The notes: a model not told the origin generated them from the sequence alone. A DNA stretch of 64,000 nt from Streptomyces sp. V2I9 (GCF_030817475.1 NZ_JAUSZJ010000002.1:2830001-2894000); one strand, 5' to 3'; positions 33,210 through 41,867 are shown, counted from the first letter of the stretch. A program made the numbers and translations.

Positions 33210-33219
33210 TCACTTTAGT
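33210..33219 (-). promoter_or_regulatory. -10 box and inverted repeat of blaI-type gene
   Basis: TAAAGT (33217-33212, minus strand) ends 6 nt before the GTG. It lies within a short inverted repeat, CACT-AA-AGTG, suggesting both leaderless transcription and self-repression. Confidence 0.45.
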
Positions 33220-33254
33220 GCCCTATGTCCCGAATGTTCTGTCATTTGCGCAGC

Positions 33255-33286
33255 AAAAAAGCGCACGGCTCGGATGAGTCGTGCGC
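33255..33286 (-). terminator. Intrinsic terminator with T-tract
   Basis: On the minus strand an 11-bp stem (33286-33276 with 33271-33261, one G-U pair) and a 4-nt loop are followed by six T residues. This classical intrinsic form ends the small membrane protein gene. Confidence 0.85.
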
Positions 33287-33336
33287 TCGGGACCCGCTCC
33301 GGAAGGCCGGCGGGAGGGGGCGGGCTTCCGCCGTGA

Positions 33337-33516
33337 TCAGACATTCTCCGGACGAGCGGTCTGCTTTGCGGATTCCGCGCGGGCGAGCGCCGCGTCGACC
33401 GCGGCGTCCTCCTTGGTCTTGTTCGGGCCGCCCTGGCTCTTGACGATGATCACGATCAGGGAGACGAAGAAGACGGCCATCACCACGGGGGGCACGAGCG
33501 CGGATACGTAGTCCAT
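33337..33516 (-). CDS. Small single-pass membrane protein
   Basis: This 59-aa protein begins MDYVSALVPPVVMAVFFVSL. It has one transmembrane helix (about 8-26, ending LIVIIVKSQ), a positively charged turn with GGPNKTK, and an Ala/Glu-rich helical tail ending TARPENV. The codon bias is typical of Streptomyces genes and an intrinsic terminator follows, so I consider it a real gene. No function is assigned; the charge pattern places the C-terminus in the cytoplasm. Confidence 0.75.
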   Translation of the reverse strand: MDYVSALVPPVVMAVFFVSLIVIIVKSQGGPNKTKEDAAVDAALARAESAKQTARPENV

Positions 33517-33611
33517 GCCGTCCAGAGTAGCGAGCCCCGGACGGCCGGACGCGGCGACCTCCCGATGGAGGCCGCCGCGTCGGACACCGGTGCGAAGGGC
33601 GTGAAGGGGGG

Positions 33612-34229
33612 TCAGCCGGCCGCGCGTTCCTCGGACGGGGGCGGGGCGGGACGGCGGCGCGGCGGGAAGACCTCCGACGGCTTGGGCATCGGACGGTCGC
33701 CGGGCTTCTGCGGGCGGCCCGGTCCGGCCGGGGTTCCCGGCCGGTCCGCCTCACGGCCGGCGGCGGCCCTGCCGCCCGGCAGGGCGAGCAGCCGGCCGCG
33801 GGGGCCGGGCGCCGCCGCCCCGCCGGTACGACCGGCCAGCCGGGCGCGCACCGAGCGCTCGGCGAGCACCTGGCAGCGTTCCAGGAGGGCCGCGGCGAGC
33901 GGTCCGCCGCGCAGGGCCCGCAGGGCGGCGAGATCGTCCGGCCGGGGGTCGTATCCGGCCGCGAGCGCGTCCTGGAGCAGCTCCAGGTAGCCGGTGGCGG
34001 AGCCGGGGAGGGCGTTGCGGTAGCGGGCGAGGTCGGCGAGGAGGAACGCTCGCAGCCGACCCGCCTCACCGACCGCCTCGTCCACGGAACCCGCGAGCCG
34101 CAGGCAGTCCTGGACGTCCTCGTCGGACAGGGGCATGGGGTGGAGGGCGATGGCGAGGGCACGTCGGAGCACCCGCAGCTCGTCCGCGCTGAACGCCATG
34201 CCGCCTCGTGAACCGTAGGGCGTGGGCAT
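33612..34229 (-). CDS. Conserved hypothetical protein, helical N-half
   Basis: This 205-aa protein has a helical N-terminal half (about 12-130) containing DELRVLRRALAIALHPMPLSDEDVQDCLRLA and repeated Leu/Ala helices. It then becomes low-complexity, rich in Pro, Gly and Arg, with the tail [18 protein letters not shown] recognise no family function. ATG at 34229 is chosen because TATTGT ends 6 nt before it, predicting a leaderless mRNA. The internal ATG at 34199 (MAFSADELR) is the alternative. The upstream AT-rich island is unusual for the region. Confidence 0.7.
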   Translation of the reverse strand: MPTPYGSRGGMAFSADELRVLRRALAIALHPMPLSDEDVQDCLRLAGSVDEAVGEAGRLRAFLLADLARYRNALPGSATGYLELLQDALAAGYDPRPDDLAALRALRGGPLAAALLERCQVLAERSVRARLAGRTGGAAAPGPRGRLLALPGGRAAAGREADRPGTPAGPGRPQKPGDRPMPKPSEVFPPRRRPAPPPSEERAAG

Positions 34230-34235
34230 AGCGCG

Positions 34236-34241
34236 ACAATA
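34236..34241 (-). promoter_or_regulatory. -10 box for leaderless transcript
   Basis: TATTGT (34241-34236, minus strand) ends 6 nt before the ATG at 34229. It lies in an AT-rich patch (34230-34275). Confidence 0.5.
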
Positions 34242-34316
34242 CGTGCTAAATGGACAAAATCCGTTTAACTGGTCGTCGGTGTCGCGGCGGGCCGGAACGC
34301 CAGGCCGGGCCCCGGT

Positions 34317-34344
34317 CCCGGCCGTTCCCGCAGGTACGGCCGGG
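34317..34344 (-). terminator. Terminator of pan/nad operon
   Basis: CCCGGCCGT and ACGGCCGGG form a 9-bp perfect stem with a 10-nt loop about 15 nt beyond the coaX stop. Confidence 0.65.
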
Positions 34345-34359
34345 CTTCCGGGCCCTGCG

Positions 34360-35157
34360 CTAGGAGCGGGACATGTTCCGCTCGTACACCAGGCGCAGTC
34401 CGATGAGCGTCAGCCAGGGCTCGTGCTCGTCGATGACGGAGGACTCCCCCAACACCATCGGAGCAAGGCCGCCCGTGGCGATCACGGTGACGTCGTCCGG
34501 GTCGGCGGCCAGCTCCCGCTTCATCCGCGCCACCACCCCGTCGACCTGGCCGGCGAAACCGTAGATGATGCCGGACTGCATGGCCTCGACGGTGTTCTTG
34601 CCGATGACGCTGCGCGGCCTGGCCAGCTCGATCTTGCGGAGCTGGGCGCCCCGGACGCCGAGCGCCTCGACGGAGATCTCGATGCCGGGGGCGATCACCC
34701 CGCCCGTGTACTCGCCGCGCGGGGAGACCGCGTCGAAGGTGGTGGCGGTGCCGAAGTCGACGACGATCGCCGGGCCCCCGTAGAGCTCGACGGCGGCGAC
34801 CGCGTTGATGATGCGGTCCGCGCCGACCTCCTTGGGGTTGTCCATCAGGATCGGGACGCCCGTCTTCACGCCGGGCTCCACCAGGACGGCGGGGACGTCG
34901 CCGTAGTAGCGGCGGGTGACCTCGCGCAGCTCGTGCAGGACCGAGGGGACCGTGGCGCAGATCGCGATGCCCTCGATGCCGTCGCCCAGCTCCATGCCGA
35001 GCAGCGGGTGCATCCCCATCAGGCCCTGGAGCAGGACGGCCAGCTCGTCGGCGGTGCGGCGGGGGTCGGTGGAGATCCGCCAGTGCTCGACGATCTCCTC
35101 GCCGTCGAAGAGGCCGAGGACCGTGTGCGTGTTGCCGACGTCGATGGTGAGCAGCAT
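34360..35157 (-). CDS. coaX: Type III pantothenate kinase
   Basis: This 265-aa ASKHA-fold kinase phosphorylates pantothenate, the first committed step to coenzyme A. It shows the phosphate loop TIDVGNTHTVLGLF (4-17), the GADRI motif and DFGTATTFDAV. Type III enzymes resist CoA feedback. The ATG overlaps the nadC stop by one base, so it is translationally coupled and ends the five-gene cofactor operon. The same operon carries panC, which makes its substrate. Confidence 0.95.
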   Translation of the reverse strand: MLLTIDVGNTHTVLGLFDGEEIVEHWRISTDPRRTADELAVLLQGLMGMHPLLGMELGDGIEGIAICATVPSVLHELREVTRRYYGDVPAVLVEPGVKTGVPILMDNPKEVGADRIINAVAAVELYGGPAIVVDFGTATTFDAVSPRGEYTGGVIAPGIEISVEALGVRGAQLRKIELARPRSVIGKNTVEAMQSGIIYGFAGQVDGVVARMKRELAADPDDVTVIATGGLAPMVLGESSVIDEHEPWLTLIGLRLVYERNMSRS

Positions 35158-36230
35158 CAGGCGTCGGCCCCGTCCCCGGCCGAGGGGGACGCGTCCGCGT
35201 CGCGGAAGTCCAGGCCGATGTCGAGGATCGGCGAGGAGTGGGTGAGCGCCCCCACCGCGAGGTAGTCGACGCCCGCGTCGGCGTAGGCGCGGGCCGAGTC
35301 GAGCGTGAGGCGGCCGGAGGACTCCAGGATCGCCCGGCCGTCGACCAGAGCGACCGCCTCGGCGGTCTCGGCCGGGGTGAAGTTGTCCAGCAGGATCAGG
35401 TCGACGCCCGCGTCCAGCACCTCGCGGACCTGCTCCATCGTGTCGACCTCGACCTCGATGGGCAGGTCGGGGAAGGTGTCGCGGACCCGCTTGAACGCCT
35501 CCGCCACACCGCCCGCCGCGATCACGTGGTTGTCCTTGACCAGGGCCGCGTCGGAGAGCGACATCCGGTGGTTGACGCCGCCGCCGCAGCGCACCGCGTA
35601 CTTCTCCAGCGCCCGCAGGCCCGCCGTCGTCTTGCGGGTGTCGCGGACCTTCGCCTTCGATCCCTCCAGCACGTCCGCCCAGGCGCGGGTGGCCGTGGCG
35701 ATGCCGGAGAGGCGGCAGAGCAGGTTCAGCGCGCTGCGCTCGCCGGTCAGCAGGTCGCGGGTGCGGGTGGTGACGGTCAGCAGCTTCTGGCCGGGGGCGA
35801 CCCGGTCGCCGTCCTCGACGTGCCGCTCGACCTCGAACTCCTCGGTGCAGACGATCGACAGGACCGCCTCCGCGACCCGGAGTCCGGCGACCACGCCCGC
35901 CTCGCGGGCGGTGAAGTCGCCGGTGGTCACGGCGTCCTCGGGGACGGTCGCCACGGTCGTGACGTCCACCCCGCCGTCGAGGTCCTCCTCGATCGCCACA
36001 TGGGCGACGTCCTCGACCTGGACGGGGTCGAGCCCCGCCCGGGCCAGCAGCAGGGCGAGCGCGGGGTCGAGCCCGCACTCCAGGGCCTCGGCGTCGAACC
36101 CGTCGTCACCGCCGCAGCCGCAGCCGTCGCCGCAGCCGCCTCCCGCCGGTGCGGACGCTGCGGGCGCGCCGACCCGGATCAGCGGAACGTCCACGGGTGT
36201 GGGGCGCGGATTCTCTTCGGGCGTGCTCAC
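35157..36230 (-). CDS. nadC: Nicotinate-nucleotide pyrophosphorylase (QPRTase)
   Basis: This 357-aa enzyme converts quinolinate and PRPP to nicotinate mononucleotide in NAD synthesis. The core motifs DTRKTTAGLRALEKYAV, GGGVNHRMSLSD and DLILLDNFTP are present. It is longer than usual because of an N-terminal extension of about 50 residues. The extension contains the unusual patch GGGCGDGCGCGGDDG (Cys-x3-Cys-x-Cys), which may bind metal. GTG at 36230 is supported by GAGGAG upstream. It follows nadB, which makes iminoaspartate for the same route, after a 101-nt gap. Confidence 0.93.
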   Translation of the reverse strand: MSTPEENPRPTPVDVPLIRVGAPAASAPAGGGCGDGCGCGGDDGFDAEALECGLDPALALLLARAGLDPVQVEDVAHVAIEEDLDGGVDVTTVATVPEDAVTTGDFTAREAGVVAGLRVAEAVLSIVCTEEFEVERHVEDGDRVAPGQKLLTVTTRTRDLLTGERSALNLLCRLSGIATATRAWADVLEGSKAKVRDTRKTTAGLRALEKYAVRCGGGVNHRMSLSDAALVKDNHVIAAGGVAEAFKRVRDTFPDLPIEVEVDTMEQVREVLDAGVDLILLDNFTPAETAEAVALVDGRAILESSGRLTLDSARAYADAGVDYLAVGALTHSSPILDIGLDFRDADASPSAGDGADA

Positions 36231-36331
36231 GGTGACGGCTCCTCGGGGGTGTGGCGGGTGGTGCGGGTGGAACGTGCGGTGCGTGGGCCTCCCCGCCCGG
36301 TGCGGCGGAGCGGGTGCTTCCAGCAGTCTGC

Positions 36332-38014
36332 TCAATCGGACGGGCGTACGGGCGGGAATGCGGCGGTCTCCGTGCGGTGGACGACCGGGGTGCCGTCCGG
36401 CGCGATGCGGACGACCAGGTGGCGGCGGCCGTGGACGTCGTCGCGGTCGGGCCGGTCCTCGCGCCAGTGGCAGCCACGGGTCTCCTCGCGGTCGCGGGCG
36501 GCGGCGACCAGGACCCGCGAGACCAGGAGCAGGTTGGCGACCTCCCAGGCATCGACTCCGGGGACGACCGCCTTGGCCCCGTCCGTGCCGGTGGCGGCCC
36601 CGCTGTCCAGGGCATCCAGCTCCTCGGCGGCGGCGGCCAGGCTGGCGGCGGAGCGCAGCACCCCGGCTCCCCGGCTCATGGTGCGCTGGATCGCCGTACG
36701 GGACTCGGGGGCCGGCAGCGCGACGGGCTCACCGGCCTCCGGGGCAGCGGCCGGCCCGGTGCGGGGCGGGCGGGCCTCCGCGATGTCGGCGGCGATGCGC
36801 TCGGCGAAGACCAGCCCCTCCAGGAGGGAGTTGGACGCGAGGCGGTTGGCCCCGTGCACCCCGGTGCAGGCGACCTCGCCGCAGGCGTACAGACCGGGGA
36901 CGGTGGTGCGGCCCCGCAGGTCGGTGCGGACGCCGCCGGAGGCGTAGTGCGCGGCCGGGGCGACCGGGACCGGCTCGGTCACCGGGTCGATGCCGTGGGC
37001 CCGGCAGGCGGCCAGGATGGTGGGGAAGCGCTGCTCCCACATGGCCGCCCCGAAGTGCCGGGCGTCCAGGTACATGTGCTCGGCGCCCTTCTCGTGCATC
37101 CGGCGCGTGATGCCCTTGGCGACGATGTCGCGGGGGGCCAGCTCGGCCAGCTCGTGCTGCCCGGCCATGAAGCGGACGCCGTCGCCGTCGACGAGGTGGG
37201 CGCCCTCGCCGCGTACGGCTTCGGAGACCAGCGGCTGCTGGCCCTCCGAGTCCGCGCCGAGGAACAGGACGGTGGGGTGGAACTGGACGAACTCCAGGTC
37301 GGAGACCTCCGCCCCGGCCCGCAGCGCGAGCGCCACCCCGTCGCCGGTGGAGACGGAGGGATTGGTGGTGGCCGAGAAGACCTGGCCCATGCCGCCGGTG
37401 GCGAGGACCACCGAGGGGGCCCGGACCGCGCCGACGCCGTCGTGCTGCCCCTCCCCCATGACGTGCAGCGAGACGCCCGCCGTACGGCCTTCGGCGTCGG
37501 TGAGCAGGTCGAGGACGAGGGCGTTCTCGATGGTGTGCAGGGCGGCCTCGCGGACCGCTTCCACCAGGGCGCGGGAGATCTCCGCGCCGGTCGCGTCGCC
37601 GCCCGCGTGGGCGATGCGGCGGCGGTGGTGGCCGCCTTCGCGGGTCAGCGCGATGTCGCCGCTGTCGGTGGTGTCGAAGTGCGCGCCGGTGTCGATCAGC
37701 CGGCGTACGGCGTCGGGGCCCTCGGTGACCAGGGTGCGCACGGCCTCCTCGTCGCAGAGGCCCGCGCCCGCGACGAGGGTGTCGTCGAGGTGCTGCTCCG
37801 GGGTGTCGCCCTCGCCGAGCGCGGCGGCGATGCCGCCCTGGGCCCAGCGGGTCGAGCCGTCGTCCAGGCGGGCCTTCGTGACGACGACGGTGTCCAGACC
37901 GGCGGCGGCGCAGCGCAGGGCCGCGGTGAGCCCGGCCACACCGGAGCCGACCACCACGACGTCCGCGTCGATGGCCCAGCCGGGGGCGGGGGCGGTCAGC
38001 CGTATTCCGGTCAC
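36332..38014 (-). CDS. nadB: L-aspartate oxidase
   Basis: This 560-aa flavoenzyme oxidises L-aspartate to iminoaspartate, the first step of de novo NAD synthesis. It shows the FAD loop VVVGSGVAGLTAALR, STRWAQGGIAAA, REGGHHRRRIAHAGGDATG and the fumarate reductase-like HPTVLF. The C-terminus has HGANRLASNSLLEGLVF and a helical tail. The GTG at 38014 overlaps the panC stop (GTGA). No nadA lies in the window, so quinolinate synthase must be encoded elsewhere. Confidence 0.95.
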   Translation of the reverse strand: MTGIRLTAPAPGWAIDADVVVVGSGVAGLTAALRCAAAGLDTVVVTKARLDDGSTRWAQGGIAAALGEGDTPEQHLDDTLVAGAGLCDEEAVRTLVTEGPDAVRRLIDTGAHFDTTDSGDIALTREGGHHRRRIAHAGGDATGAEISRALVEAVREAALHTIENALVLDLLTDAEGRTAGVSLHVMGEGQHDGVGAVRAPSVVLATGGMGQVFSATTNPSVSTGDGVALALRAGAEVSDLEFVQFHPTVLFLGADSEGQQPLVSEAVRGEGAHLVDGDGVRFMAGQHELAELAPRDIVAKGITRRMHEKGAEHMYLDARHFGAAMWEQRFPTILAACRAHGIDPVTEPVPVAPAAHYASGGVRTDLRGRTTVPGLYACGEVACTGVHGANRLASNSLLEGLVFAERIAADIAEARPPRTGPAAAPEAGEPVALPAPESRTAIQRTMSRGAGVLRSAASLAAAAEELDALDSGAATGTDGAKAVVPGVDAWEVANLLLVSRVLVAAARDREETRGCHWREDRPDRDDVHGRRHLVVRIAPDGTPVVHRTETAAFPPVRPSD

Positions 38015-39297
38015 GTCAGGGCTCCGAAGGTGAGGGGGATGTTGTCGATGAGGCGGGTGTCCCCGACCCGGGCCGCGACGGCGAGGATCGCCTCCCCGCT
38101 CTCGCGGTCGTCCGGGATCTCGGTGAAGTCCGCCGGGTCGACCAGGGCCAGGTAGTCCACGTGGAGGGCCGGCCGGCCCCGTTCGGCCGCCTCGTCCAGG
38201 ACCAGCCGGGCGGCGGCGCGGACGGCGGCGGGCGCCCCATGGGGCCGGGCCAGCGCCACGGCCTGGGCGTCGGCGGCGGCGCGGACCTCGCCGAGCCGGT
38301 TGAGCCCGGCGGCCCGGTCGCCGCCGGGCGCGGTGGCCCGCGCCCGCTCGTGCAGGGCCTGCTGGGCGGCGAGCCGGTCGCGGGCCGCGAACAGGGCGCG
38401 GGGCAGCGCGAGCGCGGTGTGCCGCTCCCGGGCGGAGAGGAAGCGGTTGCGGCTGGAGAGGGCGAGGCCGTCCGGGTCCCGGACGGTGGGGACGCCGGTG
38501 ATCCGGACGCCGAAGTTCAGGTCGCGGACCATGCGGCGGATCAGGGCGAGCTGCTGGGCGTCCTTCTGCCCGTAGAACGCCTCGTCGGGGCGGGTGAGGT
38601 GGAGGAGCTTGGCGACGACGGTGAGCATCCCGTCGAAGTGACCGGGCCGGGCCGCTCCTTCGAGGCGCTCGCCCATCGGGCCCGCGGTGATCCGGACCTG
38701 CGGCTCGCCGCCGGGGTAGACCTCGTCGACGCCGGGGGCGAAGACCGCGTCGGCCCCGGCCGCGGCGGCGATCTCCAGGTCGGCGTCCAGGGTGCGCGGG
38801 TAGCGGTCCAGGTCGGCGGCCTCGCCGAACTGCAGCGGGTTGACGAAGACGGTGACCACGACCTGGCCGTCCGGCCCGGCCGCCGCGCGGGCGGCCCGGA
38901 TCAGGGAGGCGTGGCCCTCGTGGAGCGCGCCCATCGTCATGACGACGGCCCGCTCGGCCCCGGCGGGCCGCTCCAGCGCGTCCAGCTCGGCGGCGGTGCG
39001 CAGGAGGACGGGCCGGGCGGCCGGCCCCGGAGCGCGGGGGGGCGGGGGCGGTTCCGGGAGAGCACGGAGGCCCGGAGCGGTCGGGGCCGGGGCGTTGGAG
39101 GTCGGGGCCGGTGCCTCGGGGGTCGGGGCCGGGGCGTTGGAGGTCGGGGCCGGGGCGTTGGAGGTCGGGGCCGGTGCCTCGGGGGTCGGGGCCGGGGCGT
39201 TGGAGGTCGGGGCCGGGGCGTTGGAGGTCGGGGCCGGTGCCTCGGGGGTCGGGGCCGGGGTGGCGCCCTCGTCTCCCGTACGGCCGGTGGTGGTCAT
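38011..39297 (-). CDS. panC: Pantothenate synthetase with repeat-rich N-terminus
   Basis: This 428-aa enzyme joins pantoate and beta-alanine using ATP. The catalytic part starts near residue 95 and has MGALHEGH (122-129), VFVNPLQFG, FYGQKDAQQL and LSSRNRFLS. It is about 130 residues longer than usual. Residues 1-90 are a Pro/Ala/Thr-rich tail built from three 21-residue repeats, and a Gly/Pro-rich loop inserts near the C-terminus. Its ATG overlaps the DUF2520-like gene stop (ATGA). No start codon between the tail and the core would give a compact enzyme. Confidence 0.93.
   Translation of the reverse strand: MTTTGRTGDEGATPAPTPEAPAPTSNAPAPTSNAPAPTPEAPAPTSNAPAPTSNAPAPTPEAPAPTSNAPAPTAPGLRALPEPPPPPRAPGPAARPVLLRTAAELDALERPAGAERAVVMTMGALHEGHASLIRAARAAAGPDGQVVVTVFVNPLQFGEAADLDRYPRTLDADLEIAAAAGADAVFAPGVDEVYPGGEPQVRITAGPMGERLEGAARPGHFDGMLTVVAKLLHLTRPDEAFYGQKDAQQLALIRRMVRDLNFGVRITGVPTVRDPDGLALSSRNRFLSARERHTALALPRALFAARDRLAAQQALHERARATAPGGDRAAGLNRLGEVRAAADAQAVALARPHGAPAAVRAAARLVLDEAAERGRPALHVDYLALVDPADFTEIPDDRESGEAILAVAARVGDTRLIDNIPLTFGALT
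39074..39262 (-). repeat. Coding minisatellite in panC
   Basis: Three tandem units of 63 bp, nearly identical, encode 21-residue repeats made of APAPTSN and APAPTPE blocks. The period divides by three, so copy-number change would keep the panC frame. Confidence 0.85.
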
Positions 39298-40244
39298 CGG
39301 GTCTCCCCCGCTCCGGGGCCGCCGGGGCGGCGTTCCTGGTCGGCCAGGACCCCGAGGAGGTCCTCGGCCAGCTCCGCCTTGAGCAGGCCGTGGGCGAGCG
39401 CCCGGTCGGCCGTGGTGCGGGCCATCTCGACATAGCCGGCCACCGCCTGCGGGGCGTGGGCGCGCAGTTCGTGGATGTGGGCGGCGACCGTGCCCGCGTC
39501 CCCGCGGGCGACCGGGCCGGTCAGCGCCGCGTCGCCGGAGCGCAGGGCGTTGTCCAGGGCGGCGCCGAGCAGCGGGCCGAGCATCCGGTCGGGGGCGGAG
39601 ACCCCCGCCTTCGCCAGCAGCTCCATCGACTGGGCGACCAGGGTGACCAGGTGGTTCGCGCCGAGGGCGAGGGCCGCGTGGTAGAGCGGGCGGGACTCCT
39701 CCGCGATCCACTCGGGCTCGCCGCCCATCTCGATCACCAGGGCCTCGGCGGCGAGCCGCAGCTCCTCGGGGGCGGTGACGCCGAACGAGCAGCCCGCCAG
39801 CCGCTGGACGTCCACGGCGGTCCCGGTGAACGTCATCGCGGGGTGCAGCGCGAGGGGCAGCGCCCCGGCCCGCAGCGCGGGGTCCAGCACCCGTGCCCCG
39901 TACCGCCCGGAGGTGTGGACCAGCAGCTGGCCCGGCCGTACGGCACCGGTCTCGGCCAGGCCCTCGACCAGCGTGGGCAGGACGTCGTCGGGGACGGTCA
40001 GCAGCACCAGCTCGGCGCGGGCCAGCACCTCGGCGGGCTCCACCAGGGGCACGTCGGGGAGCAGGGTCGCGGCGCGGCGGCGCGAGGCGTCGGAGACGCC
40101 GGACACGGCGACCGGGCGGTGCCCGGCGAGCTGGAGGGACGCCGCGAGGGCGGGCCCGACCCGGCCCGCGCCGACGACGCCGACCGTGAGCCGGGCGGGG
40201 CGGTCCCTCGCGTCGAGGGGTTCCTTGGAAACTGATGCGTTCAC
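39294..40244 (-). CDS. Rossmann-fold DUF2520-like oxidoreductase
   Basis: This 316-aa protein has an N-terminal NAD(P)-binding domain (VGVVGAGRVGPALAASL, about 21-37; VLLTVPDDVLP). The C-terminal helical half has LHPAMTFTG and YHAALALGANHLVTLV, as in Rossmann-like/DUF2520 proteins related to ketopantoate and 6-phosphogluconate dehydrogenases. It is the first gene of the operon with panC, nadB, nadC and coaX, overlapping panC. A ketopantoate reductase-type role would fit the pathway, since no panE is seen here, but this is inference. Confidence 0.8.
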   Translation of the reverse strand: MNASVSKEPLDARDRPARLTVGVVGAGRVGPALAASLQLAGHRPVAVSGVSDASRRRAATLLPDVPLVEPAEVLARAELVLLTVPDDVLPTLVEGLAETGAVRPGQLLVHTSGRYGARVLDPALRAGALPLALHPAMTFTGTAVDVQRLAGCSFGVTAPEELRLAAEALVIEMGGEPEWIAEESRPLYHAALALGANHLVTLVAQSMELLAKAGVSAPDRMLGPLLGAALDNALRSGDAALTGPVARGDAGTVAAHIHELRAHAPQAVAGYVEMARTTADRALAHGLLKAELAEDLLGVLADQERRPGGPGAGETR

Positions 40245-40435
40245 GGGGCGGTGGCCTTCCGTTCCAGTCCGCAGGGGGTACCGGACGATTTCTCTGCATG
40301 CTACGCCAGCGTTTCGGGGGACCTCATCTGCTGCCCACAGCCTGTGGATAACTTTTCGGACCTGCCACCCTCGGTCGGGTCGGGCGCCCGGAAACCCGCA
40401 GGCGCGCCGCTCGGTCTCCGGGCGATGATCGTCCC

Positions 40436-41587
40436 ATGACGACGACGGACGAGCGGGAACGGCGACGGCGCAGACTGGCCGCGTGGCGGGGGGCGAAGGT
40501 GCTGGCCCGGATGGGTGCGGACGGCACGCTGGGCGAGCGGCTGACGGCGCTGGCGGCCGACGCCTCCTCGGTGCACGACCCGGACGACTGGACCGATGTG
40601 TACGGGGGCGGGGTCGTCACGGACCTGGAGCGGCGGGTGGCCGGGCTGCTGGGGATGGAGGCCGCGGCGTTCTTCCCGACCGGGACGATGGCCCAGCAGG
40701 TCGCGCTGCGGTGCTGGGCGGGGCGTACGGGGAACGCGACCGTGGCGCTCCATCCCCTCTCCCACCCGGAGCTGCACGAGGGCGGGGCGCTGGGTGCGGT
40801 GAGCGGGCTGCGGACGGTGCACCCGACGTCGGAGCCGAGGCTGCCGGACGCGGACGAGGTACGGGAGTTCCCCGAGCCGTTCGGGACGCTGATGCTGGAA
40901 CTGCCGCTGCGGGACGCCGGGTTCGTGCTGCCGTCCTGGGCGGAGCTGACGGCGGTGGTGGAGGCGGCCCGTGAGCGGGACGCGGTGGTCCACCTCGACG
41001 GGGCCCGGCTGTGGGAGTGCGGGCCGCACTTCGGGCGGGAGCCGGCGGAGATCGCGGCGCTGGCGGACAGCGTGTACGTCTCGTTCTACAAGTCACTGGA
41101 CGGGCTCTCCGGGGCGGTGCTCGCGGGGGCGGAGACGCTGGTGGAGGAGGCGCGGGTCTGGCGCCACCGGTACGGGGGCCAGGTCTTCCAGCAGTTCCCG
41201 GCGGCGCTCTCCGCCCTGCTGGGCCTGGAACGGGAACTGCCCCGCCTGCCGTCGTACGTGGCACACGCGAAGGTGGTGGCGGGGGCGCTGGCGGAGGGGT
41301 TCGCGGCGTCGGGGGCGCCGTGGTTCCGGGTGCATCCCGAGCCGCCGCACACGCACCAGTTCCAGGTCTGGCTTCCGTACGGGGCGGACGTGCTGGACGA
41401 GGCATCGGTGCGGCAGGCCGAGGAGACCGGCGTCTGCCTCTTCCGGCGCTGGTTCACGGGGGCAGCCGGGGCGGGGCTGCCGCCCGGCGTCTCCTTCACC
41501 GAGGTGACGGTGGCGGCGGACGGGCTGGAGTGGACGGCGGAGGACGTACGGCGGGCGGTGGAGGGGTTCATGGGGTACGTGCGGTAG
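40436..41587 (+). CDS. PLP-dependent threonine aldolase-like lyase
   Basis: This 383-aa fold-type I enzyme belongs to the beta-eliminating lyase/threonine aldolase group. It shows FFPTGTMAQQVALR, HPLSHPELHEGGA, HLDGARLWE (cofactor Asp) and SFYKSLDGLSGAVL with the likely Schiff-base Lys. Such enzymes usually split threonine to glycine and acetaldehyde; the exact substrate is uncertain. The N-terminus is basic. GATGAT ends 6 nt before the ATG, so it may be leaderless. It is monocistronic, with a tandem repeat region after it. Confidence 0.87.
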   Translation: MTTTDERERRRRRLAAWRGAKVLARMGADGTLGERLTALAADASSVHDPDDWTDVYGGGVVTDLERRVAGLLGMEAAAFFPTGTMAQQVALRCWAGRTGNATVALHPLSHPELHEGGALGAVSGLRTVHPTSEPRLPDADEVREFPEPFGTLMLELPLRDAGFVLPSWAELTAVVEAARERDAVVHLDGARLWECGPHFGREPAEIAALADSVYVSFYKSLDGLSGAVLAGAETLVEEARVWRHRYGGQVFQQFPAALSALLGLERELPRLPSYVAHAKVVAGALAEGFAASGAPWFRVHPEPPHTHQFQVWLPYGADVLDEASVRQAEETGVCLFRRWFTGAAGAGLPPGVSFTEVTVAADGLEWTAEDVRRAVEGFMGYVR

Positions 41588-41655
41588 GCCGGGGCGGCCC
41601 GGCCCCGCTGCCGGTCACGCCGGTCCGGGCGCGCGGGCGGTCCGGATGTGCGGGT

Positions 41656-41713
41656 GCTGTCGCTTCGCCCCCGGTCCGGGGTGTGGGCGCTGTCGCTTCG
41701 CCCCCGGTCCGGG
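41656..41713. repeat. 25-bp direct repeat
   Basis: A 25-bp block beginning GCTGTCGCTTCGCCCCCGGT occurs at 41656-41680 and again at 41689-41713, a 33-bp period. It lies between the PLP lyase and the 47-aa gene and has no open frame of note. Confidence 0.75.
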
Positions 41714-41723
41714 GGCTCCGGCC

Positions 41724-41867
41724 TCAGACGCCCTGCGGGCCGGGCCGGACGCGCTCGTACAGGTCGCGCAGGACCGAGCGGTCGTGGCGGCCGGGGGGCG
41801 GAGGCGCGGTCCGGGTGAGCCGGGCGGCGCGGTAGGTGTCGAGCAGGTGCTGCTGAAGTGCGCTCAT
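41724..41867 (-). CDS. Small protein, 47 aa
   Basis: This short protein begins MSALQQHLLDTYRAARL, with an amphipathic helix. A Pro-rich turn (TAPPPPGRHD) and a second helix (RSVLRDLYERVRPGPQGV) follow. The layout recalls small Streptomyces proteins of unknown function found beside regulators. Codon bias is good, and CAGGCT ends 6 nt before the ATG, a possible leaderless start. It diverges from the DUF5937/ArsR regulator with about 100 nt between them. Function is unknown. Confidence 0.65.
   Translation of the reverse strand: MSALQQHLLDTYRAARLTRTAPPPPGRHDRSVLRDLYERVRPGPQGV

Noticed and set aside
39074..39262. CRISPR-like 63-bp repeats
   Set aside because: The units are tandem without spacers and encode the panC N-terminal tail.
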